The translations under genes and the position numbers were made by a program. Positions 50,423-57,549 of a stretch of DNA of 59,982 nucleotides are shown one piece after another. The stretch comes from a virus. The notes beneath the pieces are model-generated. The model saw nothing but the letters and a program-made list of their open reading frames with translations, was not told where the DNA came from and made no database searches. Position 1 is the stretch's first letter. Every line of letters begins with the position of its first letter. The DNA lies in IMG/VR virus record IMGVR_UViG_3300048834_000230, positions 1 to 59,982 of that record; one strand, written 5' to 3'.

Positions 50423-51885
50423 GCTACTACTCCCTTAACTACCTGTGCCATGTCAACCAACTGCCACTTCAAGTTATCAACCATTCTCTGTTGAACTAGT
50501 TCATTCTTATTAGGACAGAAATGGTGCCTTGGATACCACTCATCAAATACGCTTGCATGTTCCTCTACTCCCAAACTAAAAGCTAATTCCGTTAAACGGT
50601 TATCAAGTCTACGCCACCCTGTTACCCGCTGAATCTCTTTCTGATCCATAGGCCCCTTTAAGTAGCACAATGTTTGCCTACTCTTGAACCTTATAGTTTC
50701 TTCCCCAGAAAAAGTATCGGAATACAAGAATTCTCTTTTCTTCAAAGTAGAGATAATTTCACGATCTGCTAGGTTAATAGCCTGTGAAACTTTCTTTCTA
50801 TCTAAATCAGTTTTGAGTAGCCCTGTGATCCATGTTCCTACATTGCTCAATGCCTTGTAGTCGATATCACCTGGATTCTGCGTACTCAAGACAATGCCGA
50901 GTCCAAACGCTCTAGCCTGTTTGATAAGCGTAAGTAGCAATTGCTTTGTCACTGGATTACTGATTGCCGGTATCAATCCTTGGCATTCATCAATGTAAAG
51001 CAATGCTTTCAATTCGTGGCTAGCTGGTTGTGTCTTAACCCAAGTTAGAATCTTACTGAAGAGAATCCCTAGAAAGAACTGTTGTTCCTCTGGTAATAGC
51101 TGTACTGTGTTGAGAATTGAACAGCAGGGAACTCCCCCACCATTCCGAAACAACTTACCTACATCTAGCGTAGGTTTAGATTGCCACTTCTTGAATGCAA
51201 AACTATTGCTCAATGTTTCCAATCTCTTCTGTAGTAGTTTCGTATCATGCTTGTATAGGTCATCACCTACTTCCAAGTAGCTACTGATAAGTTCCGGGGT
51301 AGCTGACTTATTACCTTCCCAACATGCCCAAATTGCCCGTTCTAACAAAACCTTATGGTCCCCTGTAGGCCCTGATTTTAGCCCTAGAATCGACAGCAAG
51401 GAACTCGCCAAAGCGGAAGCCTCATTTAGTCTCTCTAGCCCTGAATTGGGCAGGTTTTCCCCACCAAACAAGCCGAGAACCATACCCGTATCCCCTACCC
51501 CTGGAGTGTAGAGCCTGATATCGGTAGTCCCTAGAATCCTCTCCCCCAAATGATGGGGCAATCCCCATTCCCTGTGACAGTCTTTAGTTGCCTGTGCTAG
51601 AGCCTCATGGATAGCGGGAATATCCATAGCATTAGACCCATCAAACGCTTTGAATTCCTCACTACCAAACTCTGTAGGCATATAGAGTAAATTACCTATA
51701 TCACCTTTAGGGTCGATAGCGATAATAGGTATTCCATTGAGTAGACAAGACTCTAAGATAGAAATACCTAACCCTGTCTTACCGCTCCCGGTACTCCCTA
51801 CAATCACACAATGCCTAGTCAAGTTATCTAGTGCAAAATTAGGATTGCCTTGTTCACCCTTACCAATGTAAGCATGTCTTGTCAT
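50419..51885 (-). CDS. HerA/DUF853-like DNA-translocase-type ATPase
   Basis: Walker A is VGSTGSGKTG (about residues 29-38), then GIPIIAIDPKGDIGNLL. Walker B is ALLYIDECQGLIP, followed by KQARAFGLGIVLSTQNPGDI and GTWITGLLKTDLDRKKV. This is the conserved core of the bacterial HerA-like DUF853/'ATP-binding protein' family. It lacks an N-terminal HAS barrel and at 488 aa is shorter than usual bacterial members. HerA/FtsK-type ATPases form hexamers that move DNA. Its role in a phage that already has TerL is unknown. Neighbours are coupled on both sides by ATGA overlaps. Confidence 0.85.
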   Translation of the reverse strand: MTRHAYIGKGEQGNPNFALDNLTRHCVIVGSTGSGKTGLGISILESCLLNGIPIIAIDPKGDIGNLLYMPTEFGSEEFKAFDGSNAMDIPAIHEALAQATKDCHREWGLPHHLGERILGTTDIRLYTPGVGDTGMVLGLFGGENLPNSGLERLNEASALASSLLSILGLKSGPTGDHKVLLERAIWACWEGNKSATPELISSYLEVGDDLYKHDTKLLQKRLETLSNSFAFKKWQSKPTLDVGKLFRNGGGVPCCSILNTVQLLPEEQQFFLGILFSKILTWVKTQPASHELKALLYIDECQGLIPAISNPVTKQLLLTLIKQARAFGLGIVLSTQNPGDIDYKALSNVGTWITGLLKTDLDRKKVSQAINLADREIISTLKKREFLYSDTFSGEETIRFKSRQTLCYLKGPMDQKEIQRVTGWRRLDNRLTELAFSLGVEEHASVFDEWYPRHHFCPNKNELVQQRMVDNLKWQLVDMAQVVKGVVA

Positions 51886-52025
51886 TTCTTATTCTCCCAA
51901 ACTGTAGGTACTACCACAGTTAAAACTAGAACTTTAATAATTACATATTTGTCTGTTGGATTAACAATGTAGTCGGCAACTGTTATCCCCCATATCAATA
52001 GTAACCATAAAAATAATCTATTCAT
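51882..52025 (-). CDS. Membrane microprotein, 47 aa
   Basis: Two hydrophobic stretches, MNRLFLWLLLIWGITVADYI and VIIKVLVLTVVVPTV, are separated by a short polar turn. Stop and start codons overlap those of both neighbours (ATGA at 51882-51885 and 52022-52025). The precise overlaps argue it is a real gene. It may anchor the HerA-like ATPase at the membrane. Confidence 0.6.
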   Translation of the reverse strand: MNRLFLWLLLIWGITVADYIVNPTDKYVIIKVLVLTVVVPTVWENKK

Positions 52026-52438
52026 ATCCAAATCCCCACTTTGTTAAGTAGCTTGCGTACTAAGCTTTTCTGTTCTGGTTGTTTCTCTTCAATTTCATAT
52101 TCAAACACATTCTTATTCGGCAATGGTTCTGGTGAGTATCTACGAATAATCTCACTCATACGCTGATCTTCTTTCAATGGCTCTGGTACGTTCAATGCTG
52201 CCCAAGCTTCATCAGTCGTATCAATCTGAATATCATTAATCTGCTTTCTCTCTTCCCCCTTTAGTTCTCTCTGCTTCCGTTTCACCAAACTATACATAGC
52301 TACCTTGAAATTGTATCTATGATTGTCGGTAACATTCTTGTAGAGAATGTTATACATCAATGCCGCTCCCAAGATATCTTTATCTATCCCTGTGCATTGA
52401 CCTACCTGTTTAATAAACATCAGCTTATCTAAATCCAT
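52022..52438 (-). CDS. Hypothetical protein, 138 aa
   Basis: I start at the internal ATG (MDLDKLMFIKQVGQCTGIDK) since AGAGAGGA lies seven bases upstream. The 52456 ATG lies inside the previous gene without an RBS. It has a helical N-terminal domain and a charged C-terminal half (EEKQPEQKSLVRKLLNKVGI). Family unknown. Confidence 0.65.
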   Translation of the reverse strand: MDLDKLMFIKQVGQCTGIDKDILGAALMYNILYKNVTDNHRYNFKVAMYSLVKRKQRELKGEERKQINDIQIDTTDEAWAALNVPEPLKEDQRMSEIIRRYSPEPLPNKNVFEYEIEEKQPEQKSLVRKLLNKVGIWI

Positions 52439-52440
52439 TT

Positions 52441-52689
52441 TTATCCTCTCTTCCATTTTTCAGTATCATCATCATCATGACCGTTAATTCGTTCAAACAA
52501 ATTATGTAATGTCATCGCATGATGATTGTTTGCTTGAACTAACATATCAAGCTGTTGGCAATGATCGCCCGTATGGCTGATAACACTATTCAATTTGTTT
52601 TGCATCAAACAAACCATCACAGTTAATCCCATGATCGCCACTGACTGCCCTACCATCACAACTAACAGAACTGTTTCGACGGTACTCAT
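52441..52689 (-). CDS. Small membrane protein with coiled-coil tail, 82 aa
   Basis: The N-terminal transmembrane helix VETVLLVVMVGQSVAIMGLT and the following hydrophobic VMVCLM are succeeded by an amphipathic helix (KLNSVISHTGDHCQQLDMLV). It ends GHDDDDTEKWKRG. The overall layout resembles holin-antiholin or phage lysis-inhibitor proteins, but it is in the early arm. ATGA-coupled to the gene at 52686. Confidence 0.6.
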   Translation of the reverse strand: MSTVETVLLVVMVGQSVAIMGLTVMVCLMQNKLNSVISHTGDHCQQLDMLVQANNHHAMTLHNLFERINGHDDDDTEKWKRG

Positions 52690-52928
52690 ACTGATATCCT
52701 TTCCTTGAACTCGGCAATACTATCGGCCACACTTCTAAAACACTCTTCCAAGTTCTCTAGTGTTTCCTTATCTGTCATGTCTTGAACTGTTACCACCTTG
52801 ATCTGTAGAGTCACAGTCGGCGTCATACCAAGCCTGTACCGATAGGCCCCATCAATCTCAATTCCTTCCGCCTTGTTCTCTAGTTCTTCTTCCAGAAAAG
52901 AACACAAATCATTAATTGTTCCACTCAC
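52686..52928 (-). CDS. Hypothetical protein, 80 aa
   Basis: Short acidic alpha/beta protein (INDLCSFLEEELENKAEGIE; TVTLQIKVVTVQDMTDKETL). No named family. Overlaps both neighbours by four bases, so it is a true member of the leftward operon. Confidence 0.6.
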   Translation of the reverse strand: MSGTINDLCSFLEEELENKAEGIEIDGAYRYRLGMTPTVTLQIKVVTVQDMTDKETLENLEECFRSVADSIAEFKERISV

Positions 52929-53113
52929 TTTGTAACTCCTACTTGGTATGGGTATTTCACAGTATCACCTTCAGTTAAACGACACTTAATGTTTTCAAAT
53001 TTACCACACTCTGGACAAGTATGCTTTTCTGTAAATGGTTCTGCCCGATCTTCGTGTTCCCAAATTGCTTGGCATTTCTCACATTTATGATAGTGCGTTT
53101 TAACTTCTTTCAT
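52925..53113 (-). CDS. Zinc-ribbon protein, 62 aa
   Basis: HYHKCEKCQAIWEHEDRAEP and HTCPECGKFENIKC form a classical two-CxxC ribbon with flanking His. Such small ribbons in phage early regions often touch transcription or translation machinery. No direct evidence here. ATGA overlap with the next gene. Confidence 0.65.
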   Translation of the reverse strand: MKEVKTHYHKCEKCQAIWEHEDRAEPFTEKHTCPECGKFENIKCRLTEGDTVKYPYQVGVTK

Positions 53114-53121
53114 AACTCCCT

Positions 53122-53439
53122 CTAGTTATTTGTTCCTGTTTGTTTGGCTTGATTCTCTCGATACTCTTTCAAGCGAACTCGGCTATCCTCTTGCATATGG
53201 TTCATCAATGTTAGCAACATACTAGCTTGAACCAAAGCATCAATGATATTTCTCGGCTTTTTATTAGCAATAGAAACTCCTAATTCCTCAATTACATGCA
53301 TAGGTATTTTACTTAGAATTTCTTGTACTGCATTTTGTTGTCCTGCAATATCAGCATCCATACGTTCGATTAGCTGTTCTGGTGTAATCGCATCACCTGT
53401 TTCTGGATCAATAATCGGTTTTTCAAAATTAAATCGCAT
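53122..53439 (-). CDS. Hypothetical helical protein, 105 aa
   Basis: The sequence MRFNFEKPIIDPETGDAITP is followed by ELIERM-type helices and a Leu-rich stretch (NIIDALVQASMLLTLMNHMQ). It looks like a helical bundle that could oligomerise. No family recognised. Its ATG overlaps the preceding stop (TAATG at 53437-53441). Confidence 0.6.
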   Translation of the reverse strand: MRFNFEKPIIDPETGDAITPEQLIERMDADIAGQQNAVQEILSKIPMHVIEELGVSIANKKPRNIIDALVQASMLLTLMNHMQEDSRVRLKEYRENQAKQTGTNN

Positions 53440-53609
53440 TAGATAACCTTTCTATCTGCCATGATTCCGTATTTCCAACAATCCCACCAACACTCTACAT
53501 CTTCCCAATGTTTTGGTTCTAGTTTACTCCATTCACCGATACCATTGTCTCGGCAATACCTTATGAATTTAGGCCAACTAAATTCATGTTTTTCATTTTC
53601 ATCAGGCAT
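53439..53609 (-). CDS. Trp/His-rich small protein, 56 aa
   Basis: The sequence starts MPDENEKHEFSWPKFIRYCR and contains KHWEDVECWWDCWKYGI. The density of Trp, Cys and His is striking and suggests a small metal- or peptide-binding fold. RBS AAGGAG lies eight bases upstream, and stop overlaps the next start. Confidence 0.55.
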   Translation of the reverse strand: MPDENEKHEFSWPKFIRYCRDNGIGEWSKLEPKHWEDVECWWDCWKYGIMADRKVI

Positions 53610-53742
53610 TTTGTTTTCTCCTTGTTTTGATTTTCCTTGCCTTGTTTCTAAATAACTTCGCTGCTACATAGTCTCCTCTCTTGTCTGCCATTACTGCCAT
53701 AAACCTGTAATACCCTGCTGTCTTAGTATGTCCGTTCCACAC
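53602..53742 (-). CDS. Small basic protein with GTG start, 46 aa
   Basis: From the GTG at 53740-53742 (AGGAG eight bases upstream) the frame reads WNGHTKTAGYYRFMAVMADK and ends KARKIKTRRKQNA. An internal ATG would give a 31-aa version. It overlaps the next gene by eight bases. The assignment rests on RBS and operon continuity. Confidence 0.4.
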   Translation of the reverse strand: MWNGHTKTAGYYRFMAVMADKRGDYVAAKLFRNKARKIKTRRKQNA

Positions 53743-53763
53743 TGTTGAATCTCCTATTCTGAA

Positions 53764-53958
53764 TTAGTTTATATCACTCTTGATTCTTCTTATAATCTCC
53801 TGATTGATTGTTATCGAGACAGATAGATAAGTAATCAAACAAGTAGGACTCTTGCAATTAAACGCTGTTGGGGTATCTGCACTTGTATGATATAAAGTCA
53901 TCAACTCTAGCTCTAATAGGCTACCTAGTGTTTCTAATAACTTTCCTATCTGCTTCAT
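53764..53958 (-). CDS. Hypothetical protein, 64 aa
   Basis: The sequence has MKQIGKLLETLGSLLELELM and a middle with two Cys. It starts in an ATGA overlap with the 53955 gene, supporting translation. No motif. Confidence 0.5.
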   Translation of the reverse strand: MKQIGKLLETLGSLLELELMTLYHTSADTPTAFNCKSPTCLITYLSVSITINQEIIRRIKSDIN

Positions 53959-54053
53959 ATTGTCCGCAGTAATCCTTCTAGTGCTTTCTCACTTCTAGGT
54001 AGCTTGAAGTTATTCTTCACCTTATCTAACATTTCACGTAGTTCGCTATACAT
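53955..54053 (-). CDS. Helical microprotein, 32 aa
   Basis: The sequence starts MYSELREMLDKVKNNFKLPR, a short amphipathic charged helix. TAATG overlap at its start and ATGA at its end tie it to both neighbours. Unknown function. Confidence 0.45.
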   Translation of the reverse strand: MYSELREMLDKVKNNFKLPRSEKALEGLLRTI

Positions 54054-54277
54054 TATTTCTTGTCCTCATTACCTGGAATTGTGTTAAGTTTATTGTACTC
54101 TTCAATAAACAAATCAGCCGCATCATAGGCCCATTTTACTGTACGGGGTGTAACATCCAATTCAGCATCACTGACTGCATTTGATACCAATTGAATTGTA
54201 ATGAACTGGTGGCAAGTTAATCCTTGTGTAGTAAATGGACTAGAACAAGGAAAGGCTGGCATATGTCCTTTAATCAT
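54053..54277 (-). CDS. Conserved phage-type small protein, 74 aa
   Basis: GLTCHQFITIQLVSNAVSDA followed by WAYDAADLFIEEYNK resembles the common phage protein whose core reads G-M-T-L-R-D-Y-F-A-A...A-Y-x-x-A-D. Function is unknown even where common. Its stop overlaps the next start. Confidence 0.6.
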   Translation of the reverse strand: MIKGHMPAFPCSSPFTTQGLTCHQFITIQLVSNAVSDAELDVTPRTVKWAYDAADLFIEEYNKLNTIPGNEDKK

Positions 54278-54471
54278 TATTTCTTGTCCTTATTGATATA
54301 GGCATTAAGTCCCACAATAATCGGCTTCCCATTGTAACTAGCCGTAGTTGGTACATTTCCATTACTGGATGCAACTACGATAGTCTTGCCGCTCTTGCTA
54401 TCCCGCTCACTCATCGGAACACGAATAACCAATTCTTGATTCTTACCCTTACCTTCAACTGATACCAACAT
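54277..54471 (-). CDS. Hypothetical beta-rich protein, 64 aa
   Basis: The sequence begins MLVSVEGKGKNQELVIRVPM and continues with GKTIVVASSNGNVP. It looks like a small SH3-like or OB-like barrel. No family is recognised. One base overlaps the next gene. Confidence 0.6.
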   Translation of the reverse strand: MLVSVEGKGKNQELVIRVPMSERDSKSGKTIVVASSNGNVPTTASYNGKPIIVGLNAYINKDKK

Positions 54472-54521
54472 AATAAAATCTCCTGTTTGAAACTGTTAAA
54501 ACTACACTAGATAGAAACACT

Positions 54522-54671
54522 CTATCTTTTATACTCGATATGCTTGTTCATAAATTGTATTGCCTGGGCTAGTCTGATCGTAGATTGTATGGTTCTCTTC
54601 AATGCGATATATGTTAGCCAATTTGATACGCACAATCCAAGGATGCAAATGAACTGGGTATTATTAATCAT
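54522..54671 (-). CDS. Membrane microprotein, 49 aa
   Basis: FICILGLCVSNWLTYIAL forms a single transmembrane helix near the N-terminus, with a basic amphipathic tail (KRTIQSTIRLAQAIQFMNKH). GGGGAAC lies in front of the ATG. Too short for a family. Confidence 0.5.
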   Translation of the reverse strand: MINNTQFICILGLCVSNWLTYIALKRTIQSTIRLAQAIQFMNKHIEYKR

Positions 54672-54681
54672 TTTGTTCCCC

Positions 54682-54936
54682 TTAAAGCTTTGCCAAACAA
54701 TCAGAACAGATATCTAAATGGACGATAGCTCCTTTACTATCAATCCCATGCCCATCATAGATATCATCCCGCATTAAGCCCCCTGGATTGCCGCATAAAT
54801 CGCAATTGTAGCCAATGCTAGGTTCATTGGCTGGCTCACTCTGTTCTATCTCTAATCGAGTCATTCCATAGAGTGATTGACAGTCTTTGCAGCTAGAGAT
54901 AATCCCACAACTGATATGGTTATATTCGGTAGTCAT
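54682..54936 (-). CDS. Cys-rich zinc-binding protein, 84 aa
   Basis: CGIISSCKDCQSLYG and NCDLCGNPGG plus DICSDCLAKL place three CxxC-type pairs. It probably binds one or two zinc ions. A CCTTGTCTA leader related to the shared early RBS precedes it. Function unknown. Confidence 0.6.
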   Translation of the reverse strand: MTTEYNHISCGIISSCKDCQSLYGMTRLEIEQSEPANEPSIGYNCDLCGNPGGLMRDDIYDGHGIDSKGAIVHLDICSDCLAKL

Positions 54937-54977
54937 TGTCTGATTTTCCTTGTCTAAATTGTTTGCTTGTCTATTGG

Positions 54978-55088
54978 TTAAAATTCATCATGTAACCAAT
55001 CAACCATGATTGTAACGATACACCAAAACCCTATCAATACTATAACAAGCTTTTCTAGTGGTTTCATATTATCCCAATCTAGTTTCAT
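54978..55088 (-). CDS. Membrane microprotein, 36 aa
   Basis: The sequence MKLDWDNMKPLEKLVIVLIG runs into GFWCIVTIMVDWLHDEF. It holds one transmembrane helix with acidic end. It lies five bases after the previous gene. Confidence 0.5.
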   Translation of the reverse strand: MKLDWDNMKPLEKLVIVLIGFWCIVTIMVDWLHDEF

Positions 55089-55093
55089 TTTGT

Positions 55094-55372
55094 TTACACC
55101 TCTAAACCTTGCAGTACGATCAAAGCCGCATCAATAGGATTATCAGAAGGACCATGCGAAACTATCTTACCATCTATTCCATCTTGCTTCGCTTCACAAT
55201 ACCAATTACCTTCAACGTCCTTGCTATAGGTAAAATCACCCTTAGCTGATTTCCATATGATTGTTTCTAATTGACTCATTCTTGCATTAGCCTGCAATTG
55301 CAAGGTAATTGAATCAGCTATTGATTGCCGATATCTCTCAACTGTTTTAACCAGATTTTCAGTTAGTGGCAT
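55094..55372 (-). CDS. Hypothetical protein, 92 aa
   Basis: A helical N-terminal half (VERYRQSIADSITLQLQANA) and a beta hairpin with YSKDVEGNWYCEAKQDGIDG, a pattern seen in small phage proteins with a W-x-C-E strand. Its RBS GGGAG lies within a TTCTGGGAGAA-type dyad at 55379-55390. First gene of a local subcluster. Confidence 0.6.
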   Translation of the reverse strand: MPLTENLVKTVERYRQSIADSITLQLQANARMSQLETIIWKSAKGDFTYSKDVEGNWYCEAKQDGIDGKIVSHGPSDNPIDAALIVLQGLEV

Positions 55373-55449
55373 GGTTTATTCTCCCAGAAAAAAAATTGTC
55401 CTGATTGGTTATACCCATTCAATGCAAAGCGTACTCAAAATAGAACTAT

Positions 55450-56034
55450 CTAAACTAGTTTTCCCCATTTTGTGAATTCCATCATGCCATCTTTGGCATA
55501 CTCTGCAATTGTCTCTTCTGTAGTGATATCGTCATAATATGTCTCTAGCTTGCGATAGAATTCCTTGCATTTAGACAGTCGCCAAGCTTCGATTGTCTGC
55601 TGTAAGTTCTTAGCATATTCCCAGAATTGGGAAGAATAACTCTCATCATGGTATCCGCTAATTGATACCACAGAATTCACTGTCTTTTCGTGGCAATACA
55701 GAGAAGAAGTTCTATTAAAAATTATTTCAACAGAATTAGGGAATAGTGCGAACCAATTATCTCGATAATCACTAGGGATTGTCTTGATAAACTTTTCCAA
55801 GTTCTCTACTTGTCCCGTGAATGATAATCCATCCCCTTGTGACCAGAAGCCCGAATAACTTATTTGTGGATTATCTATGCCGCATTCCTCTAGGCATTCT
55901 TTAATTTCTTCCATAATTGGCGAATCCCAACCATATCCCCCTATAATTTCAACTAGCTTGTCTCGTGCCGTATCTTTAGCTTGTCCCTCTAGTTCGTGAT
56001 ACGCGTACACTGTGATTGTCTTTTGCTTTGGCAT
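55450..56034 (-). CDS. Conserved phage protein with SGFWSQGDGLSF motif, 194 aa
   Basis: The start (ITVYAYHELEGQAKDTARDK) and ISYSGFWSQGDGLSFTGQVE are a recognisable signature that I associate with uncharacterised phage and bacterial proteins. The C-terminal part is helical and acidic. There is no enzyme motif. It may be an antidefence or host-takeover protein by position only. Confidence 0.65.
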   Translation of the reverse strand: MPKQKTITVYAYHELEGQAKDTARDKLVEIIGGYGWDSPIMEEIKECLEECGIDNPQISYSGFWSQGDGLSFTGQVENLEKFIKTIPSDYRDNWFALFPNSVEIIFNRTSSLYCHEKTVNSVVSISGYHDESYSSQFWEYAKNLQQTIEAWRLSKCKEFYRKLETYYDDITTEETIAEYAKDGMMEFTKWGKLV

Positions 56035-56086
56035 GATATGTCCCTTTAATCTGAATTATGATTAGAATTAAACTAGATAGAAACTA

Positions 56087-56398
56087 TCAATCTAGTTCTA
56101 ACTTGTCCCAACAATTGTGTTTTGTGTCTTGTGACAGATAGGTGGTTTCCCCTCTCGTTGTGTCGATAATCGTATCAATCAGCATAACAGCTACTTTCCC
56201 CCCCTTTATGTCTCCAATTACTAAACTGCTATATGTCCATTTTAGTTGTCTCGCCAATAGTGCAATCGCTCTATAATGGATATAACTATCATCACTACCA
56301 TATGGAATTGTTACGCTTGCCCCCCTGCTCGCAGTAGCCTTGATTCTGCTAGGTGTCCTGTCGGTAGCTGGAATATATTTTGTCTGGATTGTTTGCAT
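56087..56398 (-). CDS. Hypothetical protein, 103 aa
   Basis: The sequence has TKYIPATDRTPSRIKATASR near the N-terminus, then YIHYRAIALLARQLKWTYSS. This pattern resembles a common phage protein with T-K-Y-x-x-x-T-x-x-x-G-x-R-I-x-A. Function is unknown. The gene stands alone with 50-bp spacers. Confidence 0.6.
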   Translation of the reverse strand: MQTIQTKYIPATDRTPSRIKATASRGASVTIPYGSDDSYIHYRAIALLARQLKWTYSSLVIGDIKGGKVAVMLIDTIIDTTRGETTYLSQDTKHNCWDKLELD

Positions 56399-56450
56399 AG
56401 TATTCCCTTATTAAAAACTGAATTAGATAAAATTGATTAAGCTTGTTTGC

Positions 56451-56804
56451 CTAGTCATTCCAACGTAATCCAATATGATAGAAAATGTTTTCACTGTCTG
56501 CTGCTACTTCCGTAAGCTTGACCAGTTTAGCATTCTCAAAATCAGGATACTTATTAAGAATGTCCCGTTCTAATGCTTCCCAATCAGTTCTGTATTCTGT
56601 TAGCTGACTAGCATTCTCTAAACAATCGTCTAATGCCTCTCTAGCGTCAGAACCTATTCCATAACAGCTATTTTGGTAAATTGTTCCACAATTGCCGAAT
56701 CCTTGAAAGTATTGACTATGTTCAACACCGATATCAACTAGTTCAAAATCGGTAATCTGATTTGTAAATTGTCCCTTGTCATTCCGCCGAATTTTAGCAG
56801 ACAT
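56451..56804 (-). CDS. Hypothetical protein, 117 aa
   Basis: The sequence has DIGVEHSQYFQGFGNCGTIY and CYGIGSDAREALDDCLENAS. It resembles small phage proteins with a G-x-G-x-(D)-x-x-E-A-L-x-D-A repeat. No enzyme motif can be assigned. Leftward, standalone. Confidence 0.6.
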   Translation of the reverse strand: MSAKIRRNDKGQFTNQITDFELVDIGVEHSQYFQGFGNCGTIYQNSCYGIGSDAREALDDCLENASQLTEYRTDWEALERDILNKYPDFENAKLVKLTEVAADSENIFYHIGLRWND

Positions 56805-56838
56805 AGCATATCCTCTATATTAAATTGATTGTTTGCCA

Positions 56839-57090
56839 CTAATTGTTCGCTGCTGCTGTTTCTCTAGTCCTGATATCGCGTTCTACGATAGCGATATCCG
56901 CTTTCAATAGCTGAAGAATCACACAAGCATTGATAAAATCAGAACAGGGGTTTTCTATTAGTGTAGCTTGAATGACTAGAGAACTTGCCATTAATTCTTC
57001 AGTATCCATATTCTTTATATGGTTTTGAACTTGTGATTCTGTTGCCTCTCGCAATTGCCGTAGCTGTTCTAGTCTCGTTTTTATCGACAT
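56839..57090 (-). CDS. Hypothetical helical protein, 83 aa
   Basis: An amphipathic helical protein (SIKTRLEQLRQLREATESQV; MDTEELMASSLVIQATLIEN). It may form a coiled coil. It follows the inverted repeat at 57133-57177. Confidence 0.6.
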   Translation of the reverse strand: MSIKTRLEQLRQLREATESQVQNHIKNMDTEELMASSLVIQATLIENPCSDFINACVILQLLKADIAIVERDIRTRETAAANN

Positions 57091-57132
57091 AGTATCACCT
57101 GATTTGGTTGATTGTGATTGATCGTATATTAA

Positions 57133-57177
57133 GAACCTCTAGCGATTATGACACAATCAGGGAACCGCTAGAGGTTC
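57133..57177. repeat. 12-bp perfect inverted repeat between early genes
   Basis: GAACCTCTAGCG (57133-57144) and CGCTAGAGGTTC (57166-57177) pair perfectly over a 21-nt loop with no T-run. It lies between 56839-57090 and 57193-57465. The arm GCTAGAGGTT recurs at 212-221. It could be an RNA-processing site, operator or attenuator. Confidence 0.7.
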
Positions 57178-57192
57178 GCACAAGGTAAAGGA

Positions 57193-57465
57193 TTACGGCT
57201 GGCGACCACCACAAATAGTGCAAATACCCCCAGCATAGGGACCAATTGAACAGACTCCTCTCTCCTGCAATTCAAGTTCTGCTTGAACTTCTTGAATCAT
57301 AGCTTCCAATTGTGCGGCAACAGTATTGAGCGTTTCCTGTTCTGTTGTTTGGTCGATACCAATAATGTATTGAGTATTAATCCCTATCTGATTCGCGTAG
57401 TCCAGTAAGTGAGTCACTGATTCTAGTGATTGTCCGAATTGCTGATTTTGCTTGAACGTGAACAT
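57193..57465 (-). CDS. Helical protein with C-terminal Cys motif, 90 aa
   Basis: A long helix (TLNTVAAQLEAMIQEVQAEL) is followed by CSIGPYAGGICTICGGRQP, a probable three- or four-cysteine metal knuckle. Starts after the TAGCACAAGGA leader. Function unknown. Confidence 0.65.
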   Translation of the reverse strand: MFTFKQNQQFGQSLESVTHLLDYANQIGINTQYIIGIDQTTEQETLNTVAAQLEAMIQEVQAELELQERGVCSIGPYAGGICTICGGRQP

Positions 57466-57472
57466 AGTATTT

Positions 57473-57483
57473 TCCTTGTGCTA
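57473..57483 (-). promoter_or_regulatory. Conserved leader/RBS TAGCACAAGGA
   Basis: An exact copy of the leader at 186-196, seven bases before the ATG at 57465. Upstream of it lies a small hairpin CTGGCATT/AATGCCAG (57509-57516, 57524-57531) in the intergenic spacer. Confidence 0.6.
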
Positions 57484-57549
57484 GAGGGGAGAGAATAAAT
57501 TCTACTGGCTGGCATTCCCTCACAATGCCAGCGTATAGAACCTAGTCGA

